64,000 bases of DNA from Desulfonatronum thioautotrophicum (GTDB lineage Bacteria > Desulfobacterota > Desulfovibrionia > Desulfovibrionales > Desulfonatronaceae): NCBI RefSeq assembly GCF_000934745.1, contig NZ_KN882168.1:62001-126000 (forward strand). The letters run 5' to 3'. The notes under the pieces are model-generated. The model saw only the letters and a list, made by a program, of their open reading frames with translations, had not been told where the DNA came from and ran no database searches. A program made the position numbers and the translations under genes. This document shows positions 54,381 to 64,000 of this stretch, piece after piece (position 1 is the stretch's first letter; the number at the start of each line of letters is the position of its first letter).

Positions 54381-55811
54381 CTAAGTACAGGACAAAACTT
54401 TAATGATAATAGTAATGATTCATGTTATACCGTCGTATAATTTTAAATATTGTTAAGTAAATTATTTATAAATCACTCTGTCTCTATACAGTGCTTATCA
54501 CGCTTTATACTTCTATAACGTTAAATATCGATATTTTTCTGCATTGATGTTATTTTGCAATAAAATTTATTTTTTATTCGCAAAAATGATTTATAGATAC
54601 ATTTAATGACAAGCATGGCGCACCCTGTGTTTATCAGGCTAAGCCATTTTTTATATTTCTGTTTTATTTTACAACTTTGTGTTGTATAGCAATCACAAAA
54701 AAAGGAGATTGCTATGTACAACACTAAGCCTCTTGAAAAAATACTAAAAAATGAATTTGGTTTTCATCTTGCGAGGATAAAGCTTATTGCTCTGTTTCTG
54801 TGCGTAATTTATATCGCAAGATCTACAAATTTATCAAAAATTGCATCAATGATGCCTAGCAATACAAAAATTGATTCAAGATATAAAAAATGTCAAAGAT
54901 TTTTTGCAGATTTTGAATTAGATGAAATCAATATATCAAAATTTTTAATGAAATTATACCCAGGAAATAAAAGTAAAATATGCCTTGCAATGGACAGGAC
55001 AAATTGGAAATTTGGAAAATCCAACATCAATATTTTATCCTTATGTATAACTCATGAAGGCATCGCTTTTCCAATTCTTTGGTCTATGCTTGATAACAAT
55101 GGCGGCTCATCAAATACAAAACAAAGAATCCAATTAATTGAAAAGTTTGTTTCAATATTTGGAGCAGACAGAATAGAATCTATCATTTGCGACAGAGAGT
55201 TTATTGGAGAAGATTGGATTGATTACTTGAAAAATAAATTGAAAGTAAATTTTTGTATACGTATAAAAGACATCGAATATATTAGCAAAAAACAATACGG
55301 AAAGTCCCATGCAAAAAATTTCTTTAAAAATCTACGCAGAGGCGAAACGAAAACTATCAAAAACAGAAGAATTATATGGGGACATAAACTCTATATAGCT
55401 GGAGCTAAATCTGAAAAAGGCGAACTCATTGTTATAATAACTGATAAAAATGAAGATAAAGCTATAGCAAAATATCTAAAAAGGTGGGAAATAGAAACTT
55501 TTTTTAAATGTATAAAGTCAAGCGGCTTCAACATGGAAGACACCCACCTTCATGATACAAAGAAAATTTGTAAAATGTACGGATTATTGGCAATAGCTTT
55601 TTGCTGGGCGTACCTTTCAGGTGAATTGGAGTGCAGGCACAACCCAATTAGGATCAAAAAACATGGCAGAAAAGCTAAAAGCGTTTTTCGTGTTGGGTTG
55701 GATATAATCACCGGTCGCATCAAGGACTCGCTGGTAAAAGTGAAAGAATTTCTAGCAATTACAAAACTTTTGTCCTGTACTTAGGAAATTCTACTTTTGT
55801 CCTGTACTTAG
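54381..55811 (+). mobile_element. IS4-type insertion sequence with 9-bp target duplication
   Basis: Terminal inverted repeat CTAAGTACAGGACAAAA at 54381-54397 matches its complement at 55795-55811. The sequence GAAATTCTG flanks both ends (54372-54380 and 55812-55820), a direct 9-bp target duplication. One transposase gene fills the inside. Size 1431 bp. The right end is doubled (see 55766-55819). It inserted in the AT-rich gap between the two BTAD regulator genes. Confidence 0.9.
54714..55784 (+). CDS. IS4-family transposase
   Basis: Protein of 356 aa with a DDE core: AMDRTNWKFG (first D), ICDREFIGEDW (second D) and YLKRWEIETFFKCIKSSGF (E, in the YREK-like signature of IS4). The start has AAAAAGGAG eight bases upstream. 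The stop codon TAG is part of the inner copy of the terminal repeat. The frame is intact, so the element may be active. Confidence 0.9.
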   Translation: MYNTKPLEKILKNEFGFHLARIKLIALFLCVIYIARSTNLSKIASMMPSNTKIDSRYKKCQRFFADFELDEINISKFLMKLYPGNKSKICLAMDRTNWKFGKSNINILSLCITHEGIAFPILWSMLDNNGGSSNTKQRIQLIEKFVSIFGADRIESIICDREFIGEDWIDYLKNKLKVNFCIRIKDIEYISKKQYGKSHAKNFFKNLRRGETKTIKNRRIIWGHKLYIAGAKSEKGELIVIITDKNEDKAIAKYLKRWEIETFFKCIKSSGFNMEDTHLHDTKKICKMYGLLAIAFCWAYLSGELECRHNPIRIKKHGRKAKSVFRVGLDIITGRIKDSLVKVKEFLAITKLLSCT

Positions 55812-55819
55812 GAAATTCT
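55766..55819. repeat. Tandem 27-bp duplication of the IS right end plus target site
   Basis: The 27-bp unit ACTTTTGTCCTGTACTTAG plus GAAATTCT occurs at 55766-55792 and again at 55793-55819, identical in all 27 bases. So the inner end is followed by the target duplication and then by a second copy of the end. Confidence 0.95.
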
Positions 55820-55820
55820 G

Positions 55821-56091
55821 GTATTTTTAGCAACAAATTGCTATATTTACTGGCTATTCATTGCTTGAAAATTGAGGCAAATCGATGAAAATCCATAGCA
55901 TAGCATAGCATAGATTTACCTGGATGATAGCTGATGGAAAAGTCTACTATCATCTTGAAAGAGACGAGGTCACAAATCGATCACAAATTGATCACGATCA
56001 GATCACAGGTATGGGGCGGGTGGGACACGGAAGGGAAAAAAACTATTGCGAGGAAGGTCAGCAGGCGGTGTAATTTTTACAAAATTCACAA
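55821..56091. other. AT-rich gap with short tandem repeats
   Basis: No gene is supported. It contains a short CATAG tandem run (about 55896-55914) and a cluster of GATCAC words (about 55978-56006). Nothing else is recognised. Confidence 0.5.
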
Positions 56092-59000
56092 CTACGGTGA
56101 CCTCGGCAGAGGGTATTTCGATGGGTTGTGCACACCAGCCAGGCCGAGTTCCTTACCCAGATTCTCGAAAACAGGAGATACTTCCATATTGAATTCTGCT
56201 TTCAACCGCTCCTGAAAGCGGGAAAAGGCCGCTCTGGCTTCAAGGGGTCGGCCCAAGCGTTGTGCGCATCGGATGAGTCGGAGACAGATGTCTTCTTGGA
56301 GATCGTCCACATCCATGGCTTGCAAATAACAACGCCTGGCGGAAGTCCAGTCTTCAAGCTGCTCCAATGCATCGCCAAGGTTGGTTACCAATTCATAAAA
56401 CTTGCTGCGCAACCGTTCTCGGGTGGAAATCGTCCAGGAAAAATTCAAATCCGTAGGCAGGAAATGCCCTCGATACAGGTCCATGGCTTGTTTAGCCAAC
56501 AAATAAAATCGTGCAGTATCTTCGTCGGTGCCTTGTCCATCGCGTGGCTGACAAGAAGACTCCTGCATCTTCCTGATTTGCTCGCAAGCTTGCTTGAATG
56601 ACCAGGCATCCACCCAGCAGACACAGGAATTCAGACTGATTTGTGCGTTGCTGACGACAATCGTCTCTGAGCAGCCGAGCAATCGTCGCAATCGGGAAAG
56701 GGTTGTGGTCAGGGCACTGTGGGCTCTGTCACCATCTGAATCGGGCCAAAGCAGATCGCACACCTCTCCCTCGCTTGAGCCCCTTTCACCAACGGCCACC
56801 AACACTTTCAACAGTTCCAGGGGGCGTTGCTGTGCCTTCCTGGCAAAGTGAATCAGCGTGGCCTCCTGATAGATTTCAAAGTGGCCCAATGTGAAGATTC
56901 GAATCAGCCAGGGCCAATGGGGAACCTCCAATGGGGAAAGGTCAAGCGCCAAATTTCTGTAGCGAATCAGATGTCGGGCATATGCCGTTTCAAGGGTGTT
57001 TTGTAAGGCCACGGCACAGAGACGGGCCATCATTTTTGGTCGCCACTGCCAAAACATGTTCACATACCCTTCCCTGCGCCCCAAGGCGAAGCCCTTTCGC
57101 AGAAAATGCAAACCCTGAGCTGTTTGACCTTGGTCGATGGCAAAGTATGCAGCGTATAGGAGCCACATGAACTCTTGCATCTTACTTCCTGAACCGGCAA
57201 TAAACTCATCCACACTGTCCATGAGCTGCGCGCATTCCTCATATTCTTCCGTTTCATGACAGGCCTGAGCTAAAACCATGGCAAAGTAGGGAAAGGCAAA
57301 GGCGGCACCTGTCTCTTTCGCGATTCGCAGTGCCTTGGCGGCATCCAGTGCCGCTGGAAGGGGAGAGCCACAAAACAGATGAAACACGGCGGCTGTATAG
57401 TGGTAATGACCGCGGGCAAATCGCCTGGTTCGCGGCACGATATGTTCCATCTCTTTGAGATAGTATTCCGCGACGGACACGTTGCCCATGGTCAGTGCGG
57501 CAAAGACTCCCTGACCGAACAGCATGAAATTCCAGGCAGTCACGTTGTTCTGACGGGCCAAGCGCAGCCCTTTTTCCACTGCTTTCAGGGCGAGATCCCC
57601 CCGAGCGAAACACAGGCTTTGCACCAGTGCCTCAAGGCACTGTCCATTCAGCACATGGACTGTCGGCATATCCGCTACGGCAATTGCCTCATGTATTCTT
57701 TCGGCAATGACGCGAAGCCGGACCAGGTCGCCCATCCACATGGCATGGTAGGCGGCGTGAAATACCGCGTGGAGATGGACGTATCCTGGTTGGATACGAA
57801 ACCTTTGCTGCAGTGCCAATTCCAGCCAATGCTGAATGTCTTCGGAGCGATTCGGCCGTTGATAGACCAGTGCCCCTACCATGCAGGAAGCCACCCTGGC
57901 GCCCAGTTCCGTGGAAGGAATCTGCACGCCTTCAGCAAGCAAGCCTTCCAGGGCGACAATCCATTGCTCCAGGGAGATAAAATCGTTCCAGTCATAGATG
58001 AAGGTATCCACGATCCCGCACCATACAGTCAGCATCCCATCATCATTCGATGCAACCCGAAACTTCTCGAAGGCCATTTGCAACAGCTCGCGACTGCGGG
58101 CAGGGTCCTTGAACTGAAAGCACACGCCTAACCAGTACAAAAGCCATGGTGTACGCTCCAAGGCATCGGAGGAGAGACTGGAAATCCATGCCTCCAATGT
58201 CTGGAACCGGCCCTGTGCAGTCAATGCTTCAGCATGCTCAAGGAGAAGACGTTCCAGTTCAGACTCGGCTTTTGCAGCCGTCAGCAAGTCCACGGCATCT
58301 TCAAGACGTCCCGCGGATTCCAAAATTTTTGCTGCCTGGCAGCGTAACAGGTTCACTTTTTCAGCGGAGTATTCTTTTTCTGCGATGGAAAGTAGAAAAA
58401 GGGCAAACAGGGGATGGTATTCGTACTCTGGGTCCGCGACAGAGCGGCGCAAGGTGAAGTGGTTGTTACGAAAGAGTCGCAGTAGGATGTTTTTCGCCTG
58501 ATCTGAACCGGACATTGCTCGGGCCATGTCAACGGTCATCTTTCGCAGGAATGCTGTTTTGATCAGAAAGTCACGGATATCAGGGCGGACTATCCGGAAC
58601 AACTCATGATCCAGATAGTCAAAAACACGTTGTTTCGGAATCCACGGGGAAGTCCCGACGATTGCCCCTCCGCGACGCAGGGTCTCCCCGAGGAGCACCA
58701 AACCGGCTGCCCATCCTTGAGTTTGCTGCAGCAGCAGTTCAAAAACAGCATTGGAAAAGGAAGTATTACCGAGAAGTTGTTTGCATTCCGGCAAAGTGAA
58801 GCGGAGGTCATCCCAGCCCAGAAAATTCACTCTTCGCTCAACAAGCATCCGGGCTGAATGCCTTGGTGCATTCAGCCGAGAGGTGATGAGCGTGTTGCAC
58901 CCAGCAGGCAATGCAGCAAATGCCTCAAAAATACGCTGGTAAACTTCAGGATGCGTCTCTGAATCTCCAAAATTGCAATTATCAAAAACGATGAGACAGT

Positions 59001-59370
59001 TATTGGGAAGAAGAGATGCTAGTCGCTGAAAAAAAATGTCCGTGAACACCAAAAGGTCATTTTGCCGCAGGGGATGCAATGTGGGCAGCTTGTCTTTCTT
59101 CTCCCCCAGGACGGCTGTTGCGGCTTGGACCAGACGAGTAAAAAAGACAACCGGATCAGTATCGGAATCATCCAGCTGGTACCAAATGCAGGGTCGCGCA
59201 GAGACAACGACATAGCTGGCGACAAGCACTGTTTTCCCTGAACCGGGTGGGGCGGAAATCCAGGTTATCGGGCGCGCGACAGCGCTGTCCAGGCAATCAA
59301 CCAAACGTTCCCGGACAACCAAGGCACCGATTTCAGGTGGTGTGAATTTTGCCAACAAACTTTGTGCCAT
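56092..59370 (-). CDS. MalT-like ATPase with C-terminal BTAD regulator domain
   Basis: Protein of 1092 aa. The N-terminal STAND-type ATPase has Walker A APPGSGKTVL (P-loop 41-47), with LIVFDNCNF as Walker B-like. A long TPR-rich middle follows, then an OmpR-like winged helix IRIFTLGHFEIYQ, LLWPDSDGD and a BTAD segment ending FNMEVSPVFENLG. It is a large signal-sensing transcription activator. Start ATG 59370 has GGAGG six bases upstream. It shares LLWPDxDGD and the BTAD layout with the protein encoded at 52131-54302, so the two are likely related. Confidence 0.9.
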   Translation of the reverse strand: MAQSLLAKFTPPEIGALVVRERLVDCLDSAVARPITWISAPPGSGKTVLVASYVVVSARPCIWYQLDDSDTDPVVFFTRLVQAATAVLGEKKDKLPTLHPLRQNDLLVFTDIFFQRLASLLPNNCLIVFDNCNFGDSETHPEVYQRIFEAFAALPAGCNTLITSRLNAPRHSARMLVERRVNFLGWDDLRFTLPECKQLLGNTSFSNAVFELLLQQTQGWAAGLVLLGETLRRGGAIVGTSPWIPKQRVFDYLDHELFRIVRPDIRDFLIKTAFLRKMTVDMARAMSGSDQAKNILLRLFRNNHFTLRRSVADPEYEYHPLFALFLLSIAEKEYSAEKVNLLRCQAAKILESAGRLEDAVDLLTAAKAESELERLLLEHAEALTAQGRFQTLEAWISSLSSDALERTPWLLYWLGVCFQFKDPARSRELLQMAFEKFRVASNDDGMLTVWCGIVDTFIYDWNDFISLEQWIVALEGLLAEGVQIPSTELGARVASCMVGALVYQRPNRSEDIQHWLELALQQRFRIQPGYVHLHAVFHAAYHAMWMGDLVRLRVIAERIHEAIAVADMPTVHVLNGQCLEALVQSLCFARGDLALKAVEKGLRLARQNNVTAWNFMLFGQGVFAALTMGNVSVAEYYLKEMEHIVPRTRRFARGHYHYTAAVFHLFCGSPLPAALDAAKALRIAKETGAAFAFPYFAMVLAQACHETEEYEECAQLMDSVDEFIAGSGSKMQEFMWLLYAAYFAIDQGQTAQGLHFLRKGFALGRREGYVNMFWQWRPKMMARLCAVALQNTLETAYARHLIRYRNLALDLSPLEVPHWPWLIRIFTLGHFEIYQEATLIHFARKAQQRPLELLKVLVAVGERGSSEGEVCDLLWPDSDGDRAHSALTTTLSRLRRLLGCSETIVVSNAQISLNSCVCWVDAWSFKQACEQIRKMQESSCQPRDGQGTDEDTARFYLLAKQAMDLYRGHFLPTDLNFSWTISTRERLRSKFYELVTNLGDALEQLEDWTSARRCYLQAMDVDDLQEDICLRLIRCAQRLGRPLEARAAFSRFQERLKAEFNMEVSPVFENLGKELGLAGVHNPSKYPLPRSP

Positions 59371-59536
59371 ATTCGCCTCCCGGCCATATGCACACAAGCG
59401 GCATTCCCAGACTGACGATCCCGAGCACCATTTCAGAACACAGGTGCACTATACAGAGTTTTTCCTGTCACCTATCTCCCAAGAAATTGCAAGGATACGT
59501 GAATACTGGGTCTCAACATCGCTCTTCACCCAGAAG

Positions 59537-62500
59537 CTACTCCGCTTTGGGCGGATTCCGGTCAGCGGGAACAATCATGATGAACCGTGCTTCCGCCTCG
59601 GCCATCAATTCTTCCACGGCCTGGGCTTCCTCCTCTTGAAAGGTGGCCCGGAGCTCGGCCACGTAATGCCTAAGCAGTTCTTGGATATCCATGAGACCCT
59701 GTTGCGTGATGTCTTGCAACGCGACATCAGCTCCGCTGGCCAAACGTCTCTGGATGGCGGCCCTGTCAAAGTCGAATTCCGGGTACTGACAGAGATAGAC
59801 CACTCCGCCGGTCATCCCGGAACAGATCCACGGTCCGGGATCTCCCAGGACCACGGCCCGGCCGCCGGTCATGTATTCAAAGGCAAAGCCTTTCAGATGC
59901 GCGCGGACAGCCAGATTGCCCTCCTCGTCCCGGATCTTGGCCGCAATTCGGGCTCCAAACACGGCGTCCGCCCCGGACATCCGGATGCAGGCCCTTGAGT
60001 CGGCGTAATTCTGAACCATGAGCATTCCGCCGATGGCCCCGTAGGCAAAACTCTTGCCCGTGGAGCCGTCCACCCGGCGGCCCATCAAATTGGCGCCCTT
60101 GAAGATTCCACAGGCTCCTCCGAAACTGCTTTTGGCCGTACCGTCCTGGGCTCCGCCATCCACCATGACATGGATTCCAGGTATGTTGAAAGCGCAGAGA
60201 CCGTTGCCCGGAACCGAGGAATCCAGCCGCAACCAGGCTTGCCGCTCCCCGGAATTACCAAACTGGCGGACCACGGCTCCGGCCAGATAGGTACCCATGG
60301 CCCGGTCCACGCTGCGTACATACTGGTCCGTGTAGCGGACTTCCCGGGTCTGCGCGTCCGCGAATTCGGCCATGGAAATGTCCGCCACCAACTTTGTCAG
60401 CACGTTCAGCGGCTTGCGGACCGTGCGCAGGGCGCCCGCCGGCCCGGCCGAGCCATCCATGGCCGGACGAGCCAGGATATCCGTCAAGCCCACGACATCC
60501 TGAAGAGCCATCTGGGCCAGGAAGTCCGTGCGTCCAACAACGTCGCGCAGCCGAGTGATCCCCAGGTCCGCCAGGATCGTGCGCATCTCTTCGCCGATGC
60601 AGGTGAACAGGCGGACCAGGTTGCCGGTTTCCGCGGCAGTCTGTACGGGAGCAAAGCCTTTGACTCCCCGCTGGTCCGCATCGATCTTGGTTCGCAATTG
60701 GGTGGAGATGCCTCGGGGGCAGGTATCCAAATGACAGCGTTGACAGCTGATGCATCCGATGCCCATCAGGGCCGCCGTGCCCAAACCCACCCGATCCGCA
60801 CCGAGAAAAATCATCTTCAGGGCGTCCGCGCCGCTGCGCAGTCCACCATCGGCCCACAGTTCCACGCCGTCGCGCAATCCGGATTCCACCAGGGCCCGGT
60901 GGGCCTGGCTGACACCGATCTCCGCGGGCAGTCCGACATACTTCTTGCTGTGTTCCCGTGCCGCGCCCGTGCCCCCGTCGAACCCGGAAACCGTGACAAT
61001 GTCCGCCCCGGCCTTGGCCACACCCACGGCAATGGTCCCGACCCCGCTGGTCACCGGAATCTTCACCGAAACCCGGGCCACGGGATTGGCGGTCTTCAGC
61101 TCGGTGATGATCTGGGCCAGATCTTCGATGGAATAGATGTCATGGTGGTTGGAGGGGGAAATCAGGGCAATGCCCGGCTTGCAATGGCGGGCCTCGGCCA
61201 CCATGGGCGTGACCTTCTGCCCTGGCAGGTGTCCGCCCTCTCCGGGTTTTGCGCCCTGACCGATCTTGATTTCCAAAAAATCCGTTGAGTTGAGAAATGC
61301 CATGTGCACGCCGAACCGGCCCGAGGCGATCTGCTGCCCACGATTGTGCCGGTACTTGCCGAGCATGTCCGGAATCTCTCCGCCCTCGCCGTTCATGCAG
61401 ACGATATTCAGTATCCGGGCCGCATCGGCATAGGCTCGAAAGGAATTCTCTCCCTGCGAGCCGAAGCTCATTGCCGGGATGACCAGGGGCATGGCATGGC
61501 CGCCAATGGAGATATCCACGTCACTCAAGGCCAGGGGCACGGCCTGACGGGGACGGGTAAAGCCGAGAATATGACGCAGAGCCACTGGATTTTCCCGCTC
61601 CAGGGCAGTCAATTCCTGGGCCATTTCCCGAAACCCGGCCACGCCTGTTGCCGCCCGGCGGAGCACCCTGCCCACCTTGGTGTTGCGAGCCGGCGTGCTC
61701 CAAAGCGGGGCCGAATCTTCCCGAATGGCCCTATTCAAGCGAACAACGGCCATTTGCTCGATGCGGGCCATGGACAGGCCCAATCCTGGAGATTGGCAAA
61801 AATTCGGACAGTTGAAAATGGCGGCAAGATCCTCGGCCAGACCGATGGAGGCAAAAATCCGTCCGTAGCCGCACAGCTCATGGATGCCCATGGTGGACAT
61901 GACTTTTTCCATGCCCTTCTGGAGCACGTCCATGGTCGTCCGGATCACGGTTTCGGCAGGTCGGGCCTCGGTGGCGTGTTCCCGGGCCATGCGCCAGATC
62001 ATGTAGGGATTGATCGCGTCCGCTCCCAATCCCAAAAGGAACATGACATCATGCAGATTGCGCACCGCAGCGCTACGCACGATCAATGAACAGCGGCGCC
62101 GCAAGCGCTGCTCCTCCAAATAATTACCGATCACGGCCAATGCCAAACCTGGATCGAGATAGACCAATCCATCGGAAAAAGTCCGGGAGTCATCCAGGAC
62201 CAGCAGCACGGCCCCTGCCTCAATAGCCTCTCGGGCTTCCAGACATAACGCATCAAGTCGCCTTTCCAGGCCGTCCTGGGGATCAAAAACAGCATCCAGG
62301 ACAGCCACTCGAACCGGGTCCCGCCCCTGACCGGTGAAAAAGGAGATCACCGCATCTACGGTCGCGGTACCGAACTCCTTGGCCAGCCGGTTCAACGCCG
62401 AACCGCAAACCCGCTGATCCAGACAGCCGCCCAGCAAGAGCGGCGTGCGCAACTCCAGGCCTACGGCTCCGGCCCGCTCGCGACCGGCAAGCTCCGGACG

Positions 62501-64000
62501 ATCGCCGAGAATGCAGCGGGTGGTGAAATGGTCGGCTTCACGCTCCCGATCAATGGCTGGGTTGGTGACCACAGCCACATTTTCCTTGAAAAACTCCGAA
62601 ATGTTGGGCAGGCCGTCCGGCGTAAGACAGGCCAGCGGGCCCTGATAGCCCATGGAACCGATCACCGCCCCGCCAACAGTGGCCGTTTTTTTGCGCATAT
62701 CCACGTCGTATTTCTGCCATCCCAGCGCCCCCAGGACATTATCCTGGATCATTTCTCCCGGAGACATCCGCGTACGGCCGTCCTCGAGCATTTTTTCCAG
62801 GCCGTGGACATCACCACGCTGCTCTGGAACGCACTGGTAGTAGGTGCCGATCCGCTCCCGCAGACCACCCCTGCCCCGCAACAGACGCACCAGTTGCCGC
62901 TGGTACGCCCGGTAGTTGAAGACCACGGTTCGCCGCCCGTTCAGGGAGAGCAAGGCGATCTTTTCGCCTGGAGCCAGGGGCACGGGATCCGAGGCCGTGT
63001 CTTCCAGGTCCACGACCCCTTTTTCCGAAGAAAGATAATAATTATAGTCACTTTCGCCGAACCAAAGCGGGCGAAGTCCCAGAGCGTCCACGCTGCCGAT
63101 GCAGACATCGCCATGCCGGGCGATGACCGCGGCCGGCCCCTGGGCCGATGGCGGGAAGAACCAGCGATATGTTTGATAAAGTTCACGGAGATCCGCGGGA
63201 TACTGTTCCACTTCGCTGTGCACCGCTGGAAAAACCATGGCGAACGCCTCGGTGAGTTCCAATCCATAACGATGAATCAGCCCCTCGATACTTCGATTCA
63301 GATCCTGGGAGTCACTGCCGCCGGGGACCGGCTCTATACCCAGGTTGCGCGCTGCACCGCGCAGGCGCTCGATGGTATTGATCTCTCCATTATGGGCCAA
63401 CATGGAAAAGGGCTGGGTGCGTTCCACCGTGGGCAGGGTGTTGGTGGAGTACCGGCTGTGGCCCAGACAGATTTTGGACCGGGTGACTGGATCGCGCAGC
63501 TCCGGATAGACCCGTTGCAGGAGTTCCGGTCCGCCGCGGACCTTGTAGACCACGCTGTCCAGCGACAGGGAGGCCACATGGAGATCCGGCTCCAGGCTCT
63601 CCAACTCCATAAGCACCTTGAACAACAGCCGACCGGAATCAATGCGCACGTCTTGACGAACCAGCCCGGCCACCTGCCAGAACAATGGCGTCTCGGAACG
63701 TGCCATGGGCCCCAGTTCGTCGTCATTGGTTCGCCCCTGAAGTTCCAGCACGATGTCCAGACCGCGCAACGTAAAGGTCTGACGCACGGTTTCCAGCACC
63801 GCTTCGGATCGGTGGCGAATTTTGCGGGGCAGGAGCAGGTGGCCGACAAAAAAACCATTGGATTCGGCAAGGTGCGGCGACAAACCGGATTCCTGCAATC
63901 GCCGGCTCCACAACTCTCGCGGTACGTCGGTCATGATCCCGCAACCATCGCCTTCGTCATTAATGTCCCCGGACCGGTGCGCCATTTTTTTCAAGGCTTC
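59537..64000 (-). CDS. gltB: Glutamate synthase large subunit GltB (5' end outside window)
   Basis: About 1487 codons are visible; the start lies beyond 64000, since the frame stays open to the edge (EALKKMAHRSGD). Domains in order: class II amidotransferase (N-terminal cysteine not seen), central domain, FMN-binding synthase domain with DGGTGAAREHSKKYVG, the 3Fe-4S motif CISCQRCHLDTCPRG, and the C-terminal GXGXG domain (GGACGIFKGANLMG). It makes glutamate from glutamine and 2-oxoglutarate. The BTAD regulator follows 166 bases downstream on the same strand. Confidence 0.95.
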   Translation of the reverse strand, partial: EALKKMAHRSGDINDEGDGCGIMTDVPRELWSRRLQESGLSPHLAESNGFFVGHLLLPRKIRHRSEAVLETVRQTFTLRGLDIVLELQGRTNDDELGPMARSETPLFWQVAGLVRQDVRIDSGRLLFKVLMELESLEPDLHVASLSLDSVVYKVRGGPELLQRVYPELRDPVTRSKICLGHSRYSTNTLPTVERTQPFSMLAHNGEINTIERLRGAARNLGIEPVPGGSDSQDLNRSIEGLIHRYGLELTEAFAMVFPAVHSEVEQYPADLRELYQTYRWFFPPSAQGPAAVIARHGDVCIGSVDALGLRPLWFGESDYNYYLSSEKGVVDLEDTASDPVPLAPGEKIALLSLNGRRTVVFNYRAYQRQLVRLLRGRGGLRERIGTYYQCVPEQRGDVHGLEKMLEDGRTRMSPGEMIQDNVLGALGWQKYDVDMRKKTATVGGAVIGSMGYQGPLACLTPDGLPNISEFFKENVAVVTNPAIDREREADHFTTRCILGDRPELAGRERAGAVGLELRTPLLLGGCLDQRVCGSALNRLAKEFGTATVDAVISFFTGQGRDPVRVAVLDAVFDPQDGLERRLDALCLEAREAIEAGAVLLVLDDSRTFSDGLVYLDPGLALAVIGNYLEEQRLRRRCSLIVRSAAVRNLHDVMFLLGLGADAINPYMIWRMAREHATEARPAETVIRTTMDVLQKGMEKVMSTMGIHELCGYGRIFASIGLAEDLAAIFNCPNFCQSPGLGLSMARIEQMAVVRLNRAIREDSAPLWSTPARNTKVGRVLRRAATGVAGFREMAQELTALERENPVALRHILGFTRPRQAVPLALSDVDISIGGHAMPLVIPAMSFGSQGENSFRAYADAARILNIVCMNGEGGEIPDMLGKYRHNRGQQIASGRFGVHMAFLNSTDFLEIKIGQGAKPGEGGHLPGQKVTPMVAEARHCKPGIALISPSNHHDIYSIEDLAQIITELKTANPVARVSVKIPVTSGVGTIAVGVAKAGADIVTVSGFDGGTGAAREHSKKYVGLPAEIGVSQAHRALVESGLRDGVELWADGGLRSGADALKMIFLGADRVGLGTAALMGIGCISCQRCHLDTCPRGISTQLRTKIDADQRGVKGFAPVQTAAETGNLVRLFTCIGEEMRTILADLGITRLRDVVGRTDFLAQMALQDVVGLTDILARPAMDGSAGPAGALRTVRKPLNVLTKLVADISMAEFADAQTREVRYTDQYVRSVDRAMGTYLAGAVVRQFGNSGERQAWLRLDSSVPGNGLCAFNIPGIHVMVDGGAQDGTAKSSFGGACGIFKGANLMGRRVDGSTGKSFAYGAIGGMLMVQNYADSRACIRMSGADAVFGARIAAKIRDEEGNLAVRAHLKGFAFEYMTGGRAVVLGDPGPWICSGMTGGVVYLCQYPEFDFDRAAIQRRLASGADVALQDITQQGLMDIQELLRHYVAELRATFQEEEAQAVEELMAEAEARFIMIVPADRNPPKAE

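Overview
The window reads as chromosome of a GC-rich anaerobic bacterium, most likely a sulfate reducer of the Desulfovibrionales type. The clues are a single-chain pyruvate:ferredoxin oxidoreductase with two ferredoxin clusters, an F420-hydrogenase-beta-like iron-sulfur protein, and GC-rich housekeeping genes interrupted by AT-rich transferred blocks. The assignment is inferred from gene content only; there is no rRNA or tRNA in view.

Region 1 (1-16.6 kb) is a DNA phosphorothioation defence island. dndA faces away from dndBCDE across a shared regulatory gap. Facing dndE is a seven-gene block on the minus strand: an HNH nuclease, a coiled-coil protein, a PLD-helicase, a 62-aa protein, a second DndD-like ATPase with a CxxC hook, dnd system-associated protein 4, and a DUF262/DUF1524 (GmrSD/SspE-like) nuclease. 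No dndFGH is visible. The four central genes resemble, from memory, the Pbe-type module described with Dnd systems. The two AT-rich nuclease genes flanking them make this an unusual composite effector set. At the left edge is an N-terminally truncated Dnd-associated methyltransferase next to an AT-rich unknown gene.

Region 2 (16.6-22.4 kb) is a scar zone. It holds a SAM methyltransferase and an Rpn-type nuclease gene, their decayed duplicates, and four copies of the methyltransferase 3' end. One copy has replaced the end of a ParE toxin gene. There is also an intact HigBA-like toxin-antitoxin pair with a palindromic operator, gene remnants and strong hairpins.

Region 3 (22.5-49.4 kb) is mostly ordinary chromosome: transglycosylase mtgA, an UMF1-type transporter, a metallo-beta-lactamase-fold hydrolase, an NlpE/META lipoprotein, a HAD phosphatase, an EamA transporter, a UbiB kinase with a small helical partner, and pyruvate:ferredoxin oxidoreductase. 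It also has a GMC oxidoreductase-PhoD-unknown operon, an amidoligase-glutamine amidotransferase pair, glgX-treY (maltodextrin and trehalose metabolism), and an outer-membrane protein-isochorismatase-Dabb cluster. Two MITE-like inverted-repeat elements lie between genes.

Region 4 (49.7-64 kb) carries an LVIVD-repeat exported protein, an FrhB-like iron-sulfur protein that looks internally shortened, and two BTAD-type transcriptional regulators of which only one has a MalT-like ATPase. Between the regulators sits an IS4-type insertion with a 9-bp target duplication and a doubled right end. The window ends inside glutamate synthase gltB.
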